64,000 nt of DNA from Cymodocea nodosa (Eukaryota > Streptophyta > Magnoliopsida > Alismatales > Cymodoceaceae). This document shows, piece by piece, positions 33,326 to 44,200 of this stretch. The position numbers and the translations under genes are program-made. The notes beneath the pieces are model-generated. The model had not been told where the DNA came from, made no database searches, and saw only the letters and a program-made list of their open reading frames with translations. The DNA lies in NCBI GenBank assembly GCA_036874045.1, contig CM072345.1:5853501-5917500 (forward strand). Reading direction: 5' to 3'. The stretch's first letter is position 1. Each line of letters begins with the position of its first letter.

Positions 33326-33384
33326 GTAGAGTTAATTTTTAACTCAACGAACCTTGTCCGTTGAGTTATGCCTTAACTCCACAA
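33326..33384 (+). repeat. AGTTA inverted-repeat cluster before the F-box-like gene
   Basis: GAGTTAATTTTTAACTC (33329-33345) and CCGTTGAGTTATGCCTTAACTC (33358-33379) are short-loop inverted repeats of the same kind as before ORF3 and gag. Confidence 0.65.
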
Positions 33385-33423
33385 GGGTGTGTAGTAGTTA
33401 TGTTAATTTTTGTCTCTTCTAAA

Positions 33424-33441
33424 TTTTTTTTTATTTTACAG
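33424..33441 (+). promoter_or_regulatory. Candidate 3' splice acceptor before F-box-like ATG
   Basis: A run of T residues ending TTTTACAG at 33441, then 9 bases to ATG 33451. This is a textbook plant acceptor and would let a spliced RNA begin at the F-box-like ORF. The donor is not identified; pattern only. Confidence 0.4.
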
Positions 33442-33450
33442 AATCGACAA

Positions 33451-34590
33451 ATGGAATTAATGCAATTACTGTTGGATGCACAAAGGGAAATACTAAGTAA
33501 CTTGTCAGCTAAAGATTTGTGCAGGATGTGTTGTGTATCAAAGGAAATTAAAGACTGTATTGAAGAAAATTATTTTCAGGAACTACAAGCTGCAAAAATG
33601 ACTAAGATTAGAGATGGATTCATATGGAGGTCATTTAATCGTAGTTCAAATACCCATGAATATCTGGCTATGGAAGAAACTACTGGAACTCCACCCAATG
33701 CATTAGAAGGAATGAGTCATATTATGGGGATAGATGAAGGATTAATCATATACAAGACGAGACCAAGGTATGCAAGTTTATCATTACCTGAGATTTTGAT
33801 AAGAAATCCTATAACAAGAGAAGAATGTAATATAGGAAGACCTAATATATTTGAAGCACCAACTGAAAATTATGGGTCAGCTTTAATATTTTCTGATAAA
33901 AATTCTGCAATTCCTGAAAAATTATATTATTGGAGACCTACAGGAAATTGGGGTGAAGATTTACGCTTAAGTGTGTATAATTTTCTAAACAGATCTTGGA
34001 ATGAAAACATTATAATATATCTAGGACAGAAATCATTAATTAACCAAACACATGTCATACTTGATGGTTATATTTATTTAGTCACGGAGATATCAATAGC
34101 ATATAGATCTGATTTATACATAGTGAGAATAGACAGTTATGATGATTATACAGAAATTTTACCTATCCCGAGTGGAATAGCTAAACCACCATCTGAAAAT
34201 TTTAATAAAATTCAAATAGGAATGTGGTATAATGAAAAAGATGATCCTACTTTATGTCTGATAAGATGGTGGGATGAACTGATGAAATTTCAAATATGGA
34301 TTATGGAAGACATGAATGAATGGAAGTTGGAAGAGGAGTATATTGAAATAGATGTAGAAATAGAAACTGCTACATTACCCTGGAACCAAAAAGGATCCCT
34401 TTCTGTATTACATATCATTAATGGTAATACACTCGTATTTGGAATTTATAATATATTGCATGTTTACAAATTAAAAAGGACCAAGAACTGCATTAAAATA
34501 GAATTAATAGCAAGAAGAACTATGCCTAAAAAGTTTGCTTGGACTGATACATTTATTCCATTTGTTTCTACTTTTCAATCATGTTCTTAA
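33451..34590 (+). CDS. F-box-like protein with F-box-associated repeat region, inside Gyp1
   Basis: Uninterrupted 379-codon ORF from ATG 33451; the frame is open further upstream to 33361, but the first 30 codons read through repeat and poly-T. Residues about 5-45 (LLLDAQREILSNLSAKDLCR, then MCCVSKEIKDCI) fit an F-box: Leu-rich helix, I-L-x-x-L-x-x-K-D-L-x-R, V-S-K. Residues about 95-135 (EGLIIYKTRP, ILIRNPITREECNI) match the F-box-associated region, where NPxTRE is characteristic, and the rest is beta-rich up to FIPFVSTFQSC. F-box proteins are substrate adaptors of SCF ubiquitin ligases. It has no intron, lies between gag and the 3' non-coding module, and is the only long ORF here without a stop, although its neighbours are broken. 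Capture of a host gene is inferred; the substrate is unknown. Confidence 0.75.
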   Translation: MELMQLLLDAQREILSNLSAKDLCRMCCVSKEIKDCIEENYFQELQAAKMTKIRDGFIWRSFNRSSNTHEYLAMEETTGTPPNALEGMSHIMGIDEGLIIYKTRPRYASLSLPEILIRNPITREECNIGRPNIFEAPTENYGSALIFSDKNSAIPEKLYYWRPTGNWGEDLRLSVYNFLNRSWNENIIIYLGQKSLINQTHVILDGYIYLVTEISIAYRSDLYIVRIDSYDDYTEILPIPSGIAKPPSENFNKIQIGMWYNEKDDPTLCLIRWWDELMKFQIWIMEDMNEWKLEEEYIEIDVEIETATLPWNQKGSLSVLHIINGNTLVFGIYNILHVYKLKRTKNCIKIELIARRTMPKKFAWTDTFIPFVSTFQSCS

Positions 34591-36365
34591 GCTGTGATTT
34601 TGTGTGTTTAATGTTGTGTATTCTGCATTTATTTTTTAGAACCAAAAAAAAAGGAATTTTAAAGTTTTCCAAGTTCATTTTATAATAAAAAAAAAAAACA
34701 AACAAACAAAACAAAATATCAATCCAGTTTGTTGGTATCTGTTCTAGGAAACCAACTGGCTTGCTTGTGAGCCACCAAAGGCATAGAAGCCTGGGTTCCA
34801 CACAAGACACTGATTTATTAATACCTGTTAAATGTTATTTTGTTTTATATTCTGTGTTTATCTAGGAATGAAAAGTTTTTCAGAATCAAAAATCGGAATA
34901 TATAGAAGGAGATAAAAATGAAACAAGGTATGTAACCAATTACTTATCCTGAATTTTAAATCAAACAAAACTTTATTCATGCCTGCTACAATTACTGTAC
35001 TTATTATCAAATCTTTTACATTGAGGACAATGCAAAATATAGGTATGGGGGGGTGGTAATTAAAGTAACAGCCATGTAAGTTTGTTAATTAAAGGAATTA
35101 AAATGTTACTGCAAAGTTTTGAGGAAATTGAAAATTTTTATGAACTTGCTGTAACTATCCGATAATTGAGACTGTAAAATTTTTATAAACTGCTTGAATG
35201 TTATATTTAGAAGGCTATAGAAGATACTATAGAATTTATTATTTATGTAAATCTAGATATAGTATCTTAGGATTTTTCTGAATTTCATGAGTTTAACAGT
35301 TTCACGATTTTAAAATGAAATCAGAATATTTAATGCTTAATCAGAAAATTATCTGAAGTCCTGAAGGAGCTGAGATGTGAATTCTAGATTAAATGAAACA
35401 CATATGATGAAAGATACATTTACTATGAATGATTGAACTTGTAGAATGATTTATGTGTAGATCTTATTAAATTACAGATAAAGTATGAACTTATTGTTAT
35501 GGATTCATATCTTTAGTAAATGATAGAAGCAGGATTATATGAGATTGGTGTTTTACTGCATCTGTATTAATGAAATACGTGCATATACAGTATGTGATTA
35601 ATGCTTTGTTTTGTTTGTGCATTTATTTTAAAATAAAAAAAAACAAAAAAAAACCTTGAGAGTTTATTGACTTCTTTAATCACGAACCTTTTGTACTTGA
35701 ACAGATAGGTATGTAAGGATTGTTGACCTGAAAAAAGACTCTGAAAATCTGGCAACCTAAGATCTTGATCAGATCTGGGATTGTTGACTGAAAGCTCGTT
35801 ACATGGGTACATTAGAAAGCTCTTGCATGATTCAAGCTTGTCAAATTAACTTTTAAAGTATAAAAAAAAAAAAAAACATATACTGTTCTGAAAAGATGCA
35901 AGTGTTTTGTGAAATACAGATATCTTATGAATCGAGTATATTTTCTGTTATATAGAATTGCTAAAATATGAATCTGGAATTGACTTTTGAAGTTGTTTAA
36001 TGGAAATACAATTCTTTATTCTACTTGTCTTAATCAGATTGAATTGGATTGTACTTTAATTTGTATGTTGTTGAAATTTTTTCTGGAAAAACTTATTGGA
36101 AAATTCAGGATTATAGATGATGAAAAGAAGAACAAATGATAATATAATTAACACCTATATGAAGATGATATACTTTATATGTAATTTACATATATTCTAA
36201 ATATCTTTGTAGGTTGATTACTGAAAAATACAGAATATATGTTTATGCTAAACAGAAGAAAGAAAAAAAACAAAAGGGGGAGAATTAATTCTAGCACTTT
36301 TTGAAATACCAATTAATTAAATCTTAGTTTGCTAAGGGACTAGCAAAATTTAGGTATGGGGGAAG
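34591..36365 (+). other. Gyp1 3' region: two polypurine tracts and the shared module
   Basis: No sense ORF. 35018-35053 (CATTGAGGACAATG, then AGGTATGGGGGGG) is the sequence that in Athila elements directly precedes the 3' LTR, yet the LTR is 1.3 kb further on. The intervening 35185-36290 is the module shared with CopB/CopC, ending with the Copia-like tract AAAAGGGGGAGAATTAA (about 36274). A second Gypsy-type tract AGGTATGGGGGAAG (36352-36365) abuts the LTR. This looks like an insertion of the module plus its tract between a duplicated PPT. Confidence 0.75.
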
Positions 36366-38217
36366 TGTTTAGAATGAAAAAGTGCATATTATTAACGGTT
36401 AAATGATGGTTAATTGCATAATATTTAGCTTATCATATGAGAATTAAGCCATTATGTTATAATTGCACTGTTATATGCTTTAATTGAAGAATCTGCTTAA
36501 TTTTGGGGAATTAATGTTAATTTAGTACATTTATGAACTGTCGGTAAATTGCAGGCTGTGAAATTCTTAAGTATCCGAAAATGCATCTGAGCATCGGATA
36601 GTTATACCTGTAAGTCTCTGGAATGTTATTTTATGTTTAAACTGCTGCTGACACGTGTTGAGAGCTGGTAGATTTACTTACGTTGTAACTCGTTAAGTTA
36701 GTATAACTGCACGCGTTGAGTTACATGAAAATACACTAAAGCAACGCGTTAGGTTAGCGTTATAAACTTAAGTTGTTATTTTTGCACGTGTTTTATAGTT
36801 AAATCAACGAAGGAAGTCCGTTGAGTTATCTATAACTCCACAGATTATATATTTTCTAATATGCCCTATAGCAGTTGCAGGAATAGACAGTTGGAAGGAA
36901 AAACCACGTTTGCACGTATCACGCAGGAATTCAATCGCGTAGGGAGAAAGAAATCATCACCGTTGACCTGAAGGAAGGAAATCCAACCGACCATTCAAGC
37001 AGAAGTAGTTACCACTGAAGAAATATAAAAGAAAAGAAGAAAAAAAAGAAAGAGTGTGATCGATGGACGGCTAGTGTATACAAAGGAGGAGCACCGAGCT
37101 TTCTGCAGACAGTATCGGCGATTCTCCGAAGTATCACACCAACCATCGTATCACCACCATAATCACCAATCATCGGAGGTCTGTGAGGATACTTGCCTGA
37201 TGTCGGGTCTATTCCAAGCCAAACACAGTGCTTGACAACCACTGTGAGGAGTGATCGCGTCGCGGGAAGGGAAGACATTTTCACCAAGCGCCGACTCATA
37301 TTTCAGGAGATCGTAAAGCTTTTAGCCTTGGCTTCGGGCTGATGCCTATATGCTGAAGAGGAGATCATCTTGTAATTCTGGACTCGCGATTCTATAGGGA
37401 GAGGAGACAGAATTGTAAGTGGTTCAATTTTCAGTGGTGTAATCGCGTTGCAAGTAGTGTTGGAAGTATTTACTGTCAAGTGAAATTACTTTACATTTCA
37501 CCTTTCGCCCATCACATCAAAAAAAAATGCCAAAAATAATTTATCTTTATTTGTATGTTGTATTTGAGTGTTGTATTGTTGGTGTTGTATCGTGATTAAT
37601 GTTATCTATATCAATTTTATGATTGTTTTGTGTTAGTTTTAATTTTACAGTTTACTGAAATTGGTTCGTACAAAATAACTTAAAGATTTTAATGGTTACT
37701 GTTTGAATCATCTGAATGTTAGTATTGCATAATGATAAATCCAATGTTAACTAGCATTAAAAAGCTTAATTGATGTTATTTACAATCTGTGGAATCGCCC
37801 AATGGTTGGCCGAATTCCTCTGTAATTAGCAGTATTATAAAGAAGAGACAGGCTCGTGGAGTTAACTTAACTCCACGAGGATAGTCCGTTGAGTTATCCA
37901 TAACTCAACGAACTTAGTCCGTTGAGTTAACTGTAACTCAACGGAGTGCTTATTGAATATAAATTTGAATTGTTCACAATCAAACATTTCTTAAGTTCGT
38001 CAACAATTCCCTATGGGATCGACCTGTACTTGCACACTGATACAATAGACACTGTGCACTTGCAGTTAAAGTACAAATTGGAATTAATATCTAAATTGTA
38101 TTAAAGGTTGTTTGTTTACTTCTAAAAGAAAGAATAGGCATAAAGATAAATTAACTAAGTAAAAATAGAAGTAACAAATCCAAGTTTTTCTAGTGTAGTG
38201 CTGGGAAAACACGAACA
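36366..38217 (+). repeat. Gyp1 3' LTR
   Basis: TGTTTAGAATG to ACACGAACA. It is almost collinear with the 5' LTR, with scattered substitutions and few small indels, suggesting a fairly recent insertion. TATAAAAG lies at 37024, and the CCGTTGAGTTA pairs at about 37885-37942. It is followed by the CTACA target duplication. Confidence 0.93.
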
Positions 38218-38882
38218 CTACACATTAATGTTTCTTTCTTCTTTTTAATCGTTTGATGTGTTGGATAATATTTTTCCAGAAAAATAGAGCAAAATTCAGT
38301 CCATGTAGAAATTGAATCAGGCGATAGAGTATATAACCATCTATTAGCTGTGTCTTTTAAAGAAAAAGGGATATATCTAAGTTAAATAGCATCTATACTC
38401 ATGTTCGGCATTTTCATCATTTGACAAACTTCGTTAAATTCTCTAAGGGAATAATAGGCATCCTCTCTTTCTAATCCACGAAAATGTGGCAATTGACTAA
38501 TATAATTAGATTTCAGTTCAAACATATCTCCCTCAAAGTTTGGCAATCGAATATATGAAGGTTCATCGATTAATTCAGGATACAAAATCTCTCCTAATGG
38601 TTTTTCTACTGGAGCAGTCATCTCTATGTTCTCTTTTAAAGAAAGGTTAGATACACCCCAAAGAATTTCGGTAAAGTTCAGTTCAGAAAATTTTCTAGTA
38701 TGCCTCAGTGTTGAATATTCTTGGGTAGGTGTTCTTACTAATCGTTTAGTGTTAGGAGAACGGGTCCATGTGCTCATAAATAAATAACAGAAGATTAATT
38801 ACATACCAGTCTGAAGCTTTCCATTCAATAAATATTTGTTGTCGGATGAAGTTGAATCAGCTGCTTCTCCTTCTAGGTCTTC
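38218..38882 (-). pseudogene. gag: Gyp2 gag capsid, upstream piece (minus strand)
   Basis: Reading down from ATG 38777 (MSTWTRSPNTKRL) it is open to 38382 and keeps the capsid motifs LPNFEGDMFELK and LREFNEVCQMM; a stop follows, then AKRWLY-type and FLEKYY-type sequence up to the Gyp1 junction. It is better preserved than the Gyp1 gag in this part. 38778-38882 matches the leader upstream of Gyp1 gag. Beyond 38882 the element is cut by CopC, so what lay upstream (LTR or pol) is unknown. Together with 21249-21490 it forms an inverted copy of Gyp1 gag. Confidence 0.85.
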
Positions 38883-39552
38883 CACGTGGGTCAAAACGTG
38901 TGTTTCGATGAAGGAAAAAGAAAAGACGTGGAGAAGTGGAAAATTGGTAGTGGTTAAACATGAAGGATATGCATGAAATGAAGATACAGTATAAAAGGCA
39001 TAGAATTCTCGTTGATCAAACTATCCTTGCACACAAAATGAAAATCTTTTCAAGGATCAAACTATCCCTGCACACCAAAAGAAAAATCTTTTCAAGGATC
39101 AAAAGCACCTCTTCGGGGAAAATCTCGCAGGTAAAAGAAAATTCAGTGAAGCAGAACAAGGTATTATTTATGTCACAGAATATTTAAAGTATCAGAAGAA
39201 AGCAAATTCGATGAAGCAAAGAAAGACAAGATATTCGTCATTGAAGAATTGCTGAAGAAGAAAAAGAAGAAGAAGAAAGATCTCAAATAGGGAGAAATAT
39301 TTTAAATTCCGTAAATTAGTTTTCTCTATTTGTAGTTATGAAATTGTATAGATGAAACATGGTATTGAAATATAATCGCATCTATAATTTCTGAGGAGAA
39401 TTGAATTGTATATTGTAATTGAAACCTTGAATAAAAATGATTTTATAAAAATAGTATTTTGACTTGTTTTTAATTATTGAAGTTTCAATTATAATCGGAA
39501 AAAGTTGAAAAACACAATTCACCCCCCTCTTGTGTAGCCATACGATCCTACA
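38883..39552 (+). repeat. CopC 5' LTR, right part only
   Basis: Matches 50533-51203 of the 3' LTR; everything left of the ACGTGGGTC segment is missing at the junction with Gyp2. It retains the TATAAAAG box at 38990-38997, has an extra internal repeat (about 39014-39100, AAACTATCC...CACCAAAAGAAAAATC units), and ends GATCCTACA. Confidence 0.87.
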
Positions 39553-39566
39553 AGTGGTATCAGAGC
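39553..39566 (+). other. CopC primer-binding site
   Basis: AGTGGTATCAGAGC directly after the LTR, containing the exact TGGTATCAGAGC initiator-Met complement. Confidence 0.87.
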
Positions 39567-39752
39567 TTTGTTAATAATCTTTGATATAAAATCAATACCA
39601 ACTTATTAAATATCATTGCTTATTCTACCTTCCTTGTTTTTAAACAGAAATTAATATCTAAGCATACGTTTAACTTTCTTGATTTAAGGCTCAAGTTGTT
39701 TTAAAGTTTTTACACTGTTTAAAATCAAATCGGTTGAAAAATCTAAGGTAAG

Positions 39753-41276
39753 ATGGCTGCTGGAAATGGTAATTTTTCTTTATATGGAAGACAAAATCTT
39801 AATCGTCCTCCTTTATTTGATGGAATACATTTTGAATATTGGAAATATAGGATGACTGTTTTTCTTCAAAGTATAGATCATAAGTTGTGGTTCATGATTT
39901 CTAAACCATATACTCCGTTAACTACTCCTTATAATACTTGGACAGTTACTGAAAAAGAAAATGAAACTCTGAATGCTAAGGGCTTAAATATTTTATTTTG
40001 TGCATTGAGTTATGAACAGTTCAGTAAAGTGTCAGCATATAAATCTACTTATGAGGTGTGGCATGCATTAGAAGTTTCACATGAAGGTACTTCTCAAGTT
40101 AAAGAGACTAAAATAAACATGTTGATTCATAAGTATGAACTCTTTAAGATGCATGAAGACGAAAGTATTTCTAAGATGTTTTTCAGATTTCTTGATATCA
40201 TAAACTCTTTAAAATGCTTAGGAAAGAATTTTGAATAGAAGGATTTGGTGAGGAAAATTCACAGATCCCTAAGTTCTAAATGGTCTCAGAAAGTAACATC
40301 AATTGAGGAATCACGAGATTTAAATGTTTATACTATGAATGAACTTATAAGAAATTTAACAGCTTATGAAGTTCAATTAAATGAATCACTAAGTCACAAC
40401 AAACTAAAAATGAAGAAAGAAATAGCTTTCGAAATTAATTCAGATTCTGATATATCTACTGATTTTGATGAGGATTTGATTTTGCTGACTAGGAAATTCA
40501 AGAAAGCATGGAAAGCTAGGAAACAACAAAGAAACAAAAATGATAAACCCTCAATGTCAAAATCACTGAATGACAAGAATTCTTCATCTAGAAAGTATGT
40601 ATGTTACAACTGTAAGAAACCTAGACATCTTTCTCTAGACTGTCCTATGAGGAAAAATGAAAAGCATAGTAGGACAAATCAGAAGAAGACAGCTCAGAAA
40701 ACTCAGAAAAAGTTTTACAAGAAAAAGGCTTTGAAGGTTACTTGAGATGACACGTCTGAAGAGTTTGAATCTAAGGAATCAACATCAAAATCTTCACATT
40801 CAGAAGAAGAACAAGAGTTAGAAGACGTTGCTCATGTGTGCTTCATGGCAGATGAGTCTAAGGTAATATCTGATCCTGAAAGTCATTGAGATTTCAACTT
40901 TGAAGAATTATTATGTGCTTATCATGCATTATTACAAAAACTTAAAGTATGTATACTGGAAAACAAGAATATTAGAAAATCTTCATCCATTATGGAAGAA
41001 GAAAATTGTTTCCTGTCTACCACTTTAGAAAAGTTTAAATGTGATAATGAAAATCATGCTAGAGATTTGCAAAAATTTAGATTTAATGAATGTGTCTTGC
41101 ATGAACAAATACAAAATATAAATGTTGAAAAATTAAAGATAGAATCTGAAAATGAAATTTTGAGAAACAATATAAATGAACTTGAATTAGAGATAGATAA
41201 ATTAAAACTGAGAGAGCTAGATTTAAATTCTACCATTGAGAAATGGAATTTAAGTCAAACTAAGTTAGACAACTAA
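39753..41276 (+). pseudogene. gag: CopC gag
   Basis: MAAGNGNFSLYGRQNLNRPP start, gag core FDGIHFEYWKYRM, knuckle C-Y-N-C-K-K-P-R-H-L-S-L-D-C (about 40600-40645, with Arg where Gly is usual), acidic serine-rich linker, and coiled-coil tail ending WNLSQTKLDN. Stops at 40236 (CAG in CopB), 40743 (TGG in CopB) and 40887. Otherwise in a single frame, so it is only a few point changes from open. Pol follows in another frame. Confidence 0.88.
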
Positions 41277-41290
41277 CTAGTACCCCTGCG

Positions 41291-44200
41291 ATGTCTTATA
41301 AATTTGGCTTAGGATTTGATTATCCTGAATATCCTGAATCTCAAGCCAATAAAGGATTTATTAGTTGCAGTTAAAGTAAATCTAAGACTAAAATTCCTTT
41401 TATCATGAAACAAGGAAATAAATATGTAGAAGTACGTACTTCAAGGGATGAATCACGTAGTAATAATATAAATCAATGTGATTTGTCAAATTGTACTTCT
41501 AACATGACTATTAATGTTTCTAAAAATCTTGTTTCTTGTTCTGGAAATTCAGTTTCTAATGTTTCTAAAATTTCAAACAATTGTAGTAAACTAAAAATTC
41601 AGAAACTCGAGCATATAATTCAAAAAACTGGTATTAGACAAATTACTCATTCTGCATGTGATAAAACTAACAATTCTTGTGCAAAAAAATATTTTGTATG
41701 TACGGAAAATGTTAATATAAGTACAAAATCTTGGTATGAACTTATTGAAATGTATGAGCATGACCAAAATAAATTAAGATCTAATAAAAACCAGTTTGGT
41801 CTTGGTTATACTACATCTAAAAATAAAAAGAATGATTATAAGAGCAATAATGCTATATGTGAGTATGAAGCTAATGATAAATCAATAGTACTTACAACTA
41901 ATAAGAATATAAATGATAATGTTAAACTATTTTTAAACAAAAAGAAGAAATATAAGTTTAATGAACTTAGTCCTCAACAACATTGGGTACCAAGAAAAAG
42001 TTTTTCTTAATTTATGTTGCAAGAGGAAATAACATCAAAATGGATCTTGGACAGTGGAGCATTAAGTCATATGACTGGACAGAAAAGTCTACTACAAAAT
42101 TTTACAAATACCATGAAAGGAAGTGTAACATTTGGAAACAAAAGCAAAGATAAAATCATAGGTATGGGCAATGTTCAAATAACTTCAACTTGGGTTATTT
42201 CGAATGTACAATATGTAGAAAACCTTGGATTTAATTTGTTGAGTGTCATAAAACTAACTGAAAATGGATATTATGTATTGTGTGAAGATAATGTATGCAA
42301 AATTATTGATAAAAATACAGATGAAATTAAGTTTATTGCTAAAGGAAAAGGTTCTGTATGTATTTTATCTTTACCTTCTGGTGCAGTTGATTTAAATTCA
42401 TGTTTGCTAGCTGAAACTAGTGATACATATCTGTGGCATAGAAGGATTGGGCATATAAATATGAAACTGTTATATAAACTATCTAGAAAACATTTAGTGA
42501 GAGGTTTACCAAAGATTAAATACTCAAAGGACTTTATGTGTGATGCATGTGAGTTAGGTAAACTTCATAAAAACTCTTTTAAATCCAAAACTGATATTTC
42601 AAGCAAGAGAGTCTTAGAACTTATACATATGGATCTATTTGGACCAACAAGAATCATGAGTCTTGGTGGTAAACGGTATGTATTTGTTTTAGTAAATGAC
42701 TTCTCTAGATACACTTGGGTATATTTTCTAGCATCCAAGATATAAGTTTTTGAAAAATTTAAAATGTTTTGCAATTTTATTCAAAATGAACAAAGTGTCT
42801 CTATTCAAAAACTTAGGAGTGATCATGGAATTGAATTTGATAATGATCAAATAGATAACTATTGTAATGAGCATGGCATTGATCACAGATTTTCTTTTTC
42901 AAGAGTACCGTGTCAAAATAGTGTTGTGAAGAGAAAGAATAGATCACTTCAAGAAATGGCCAGAACTATGTTGAATGAACATAAGTTACCTCAAAATCTT
43001 TGGGCTGAAGCAGTGAATACAGCTTGTTATGTTATTAACAGAAGTCACTTAAGACCTCTTGTTAATAAAACTCCTTCTGAAATTATGTTTAATAGGGTTC
43101 CAAAAATTTCCTATATGAAACCATTTGGCTGCAAGTGTTTTATTCTTAATACTAAGGATAAAAGGGATAAATTTCAAGCCAAAGCGGATGAAGGAATTTT
43201 TGTAGGTTACTCTACTAGAAGTAAAGCCTATAGAGTATATAACAAGACTTCTAGAACTATTGAAGAGACCCTCCATGTAAGCTTCAATGAAAATTCTTTT
43301 AGAGAATCTCAATCTAAAGTTGATAATGATGATTTGATCAATCTTCCAAAAGAGTTAGAGATCAATAGAGAGATTGATGATTTATCTAAGAAAATCAAAA
43401 ATATGAACTTAAATGATCAAACTAATGATGAAAGTGATGGACTTTCAGATGTTGATGAGAATATTGAGGAAAATCAGAGAAATTGGCATTATTCTTCATC
43501 ACATCTCATTACTCAAGTCATTGGTAATATTAATGAGGGAGTTAAAACTAGAGCTTCAGTAAATTTAAATAGTATGTATATGTTTGTTTCTATGGTGGAA
43601 CCAAGGAATATACAAGAAGCATTATCTGATGAAAATTGGATAGTGGCAATGCAAGAAGAACTAAATCAATTCATTAGAAATGATGTTTGGGAATTAGTTT
43701 CTCCACTAGAAAATCAGTCCATAATAGGTACAAAGTGGATCTTTAGAAACAAAACTAACAAAACTAGTCAAGTTATAGGGAACAAAGCTAGATTAGTTGC
43801 ACAAGGGTATACACAGGAAGAAGGACTAGATTATGATGAAACATTTGCTCCTATGGCTAGGTTAGAAAGTATTAGAATATTATTGGCCTATGCTTGTTAT
43901 ATGGATTTTAAATTATATCAAATGGATGTAAAGAGTGCATTTCTAAATGGTTTAATTAATGAAGAAGTCTATGTAAAACAACCACCTGGATTTGAAGATA
44001 TTAAAAATCCTAACTTTGTGTATAAATTGAAGAAAGCCTTATATGGTTTGAAGCAAGCACCTAGATCATGGTATGAAAGATTGTCTACTTTTTTAATAGA
44101 AAAAGGCTAGATCATGGGAAAAGTGGATCATACTCTATTTATTAAGAGAGATGGTAAAGATCAGATTATTGTTCAAATATACATGTATGATATAATCTTT

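Larger units (their letters stand above)
21491..38217 (+). mobile_element. Athila-like Gypsy element Gyp1 with captured F-box-like gene
   Basis: Both LTRs are present (21491-23344 and 36366-38217), look very similar, and are flanked by identical CTACA (21486-21490 and 38218-38222). Internal order: primer site, zinc knuckle-protease-RT-RNase H-integrase, ORF3, gag capsid, F-box-like gene, non-coding module, polypurine tract. Protease, RT (FMDD), integrase, capsid and the TGCCAGGGAA-type primer site point to the Athila lineage. The capsid gene lying after pol, and the F-box-like ORF, are not standard. It inserted into the gag gene of a related element of opposite orientation. Confidence 0.93.

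Noticed and set aside
33361-33450. Upstream extension of the F-box-like ORF
   Set aside because: The 30 codons before ATG 33451 run through the inverted repeats and poly-T/acceptor-like stretch, and start with TTG rather than ATG.
33451-34590. F-box-like gene as an ordinary host gene that the elements landed around
   Set aside because: It lies within one element bounded by matching LTRs and an identical CTACA duplication, between gag and the 3' module. No independent flanking host sequence is seen.
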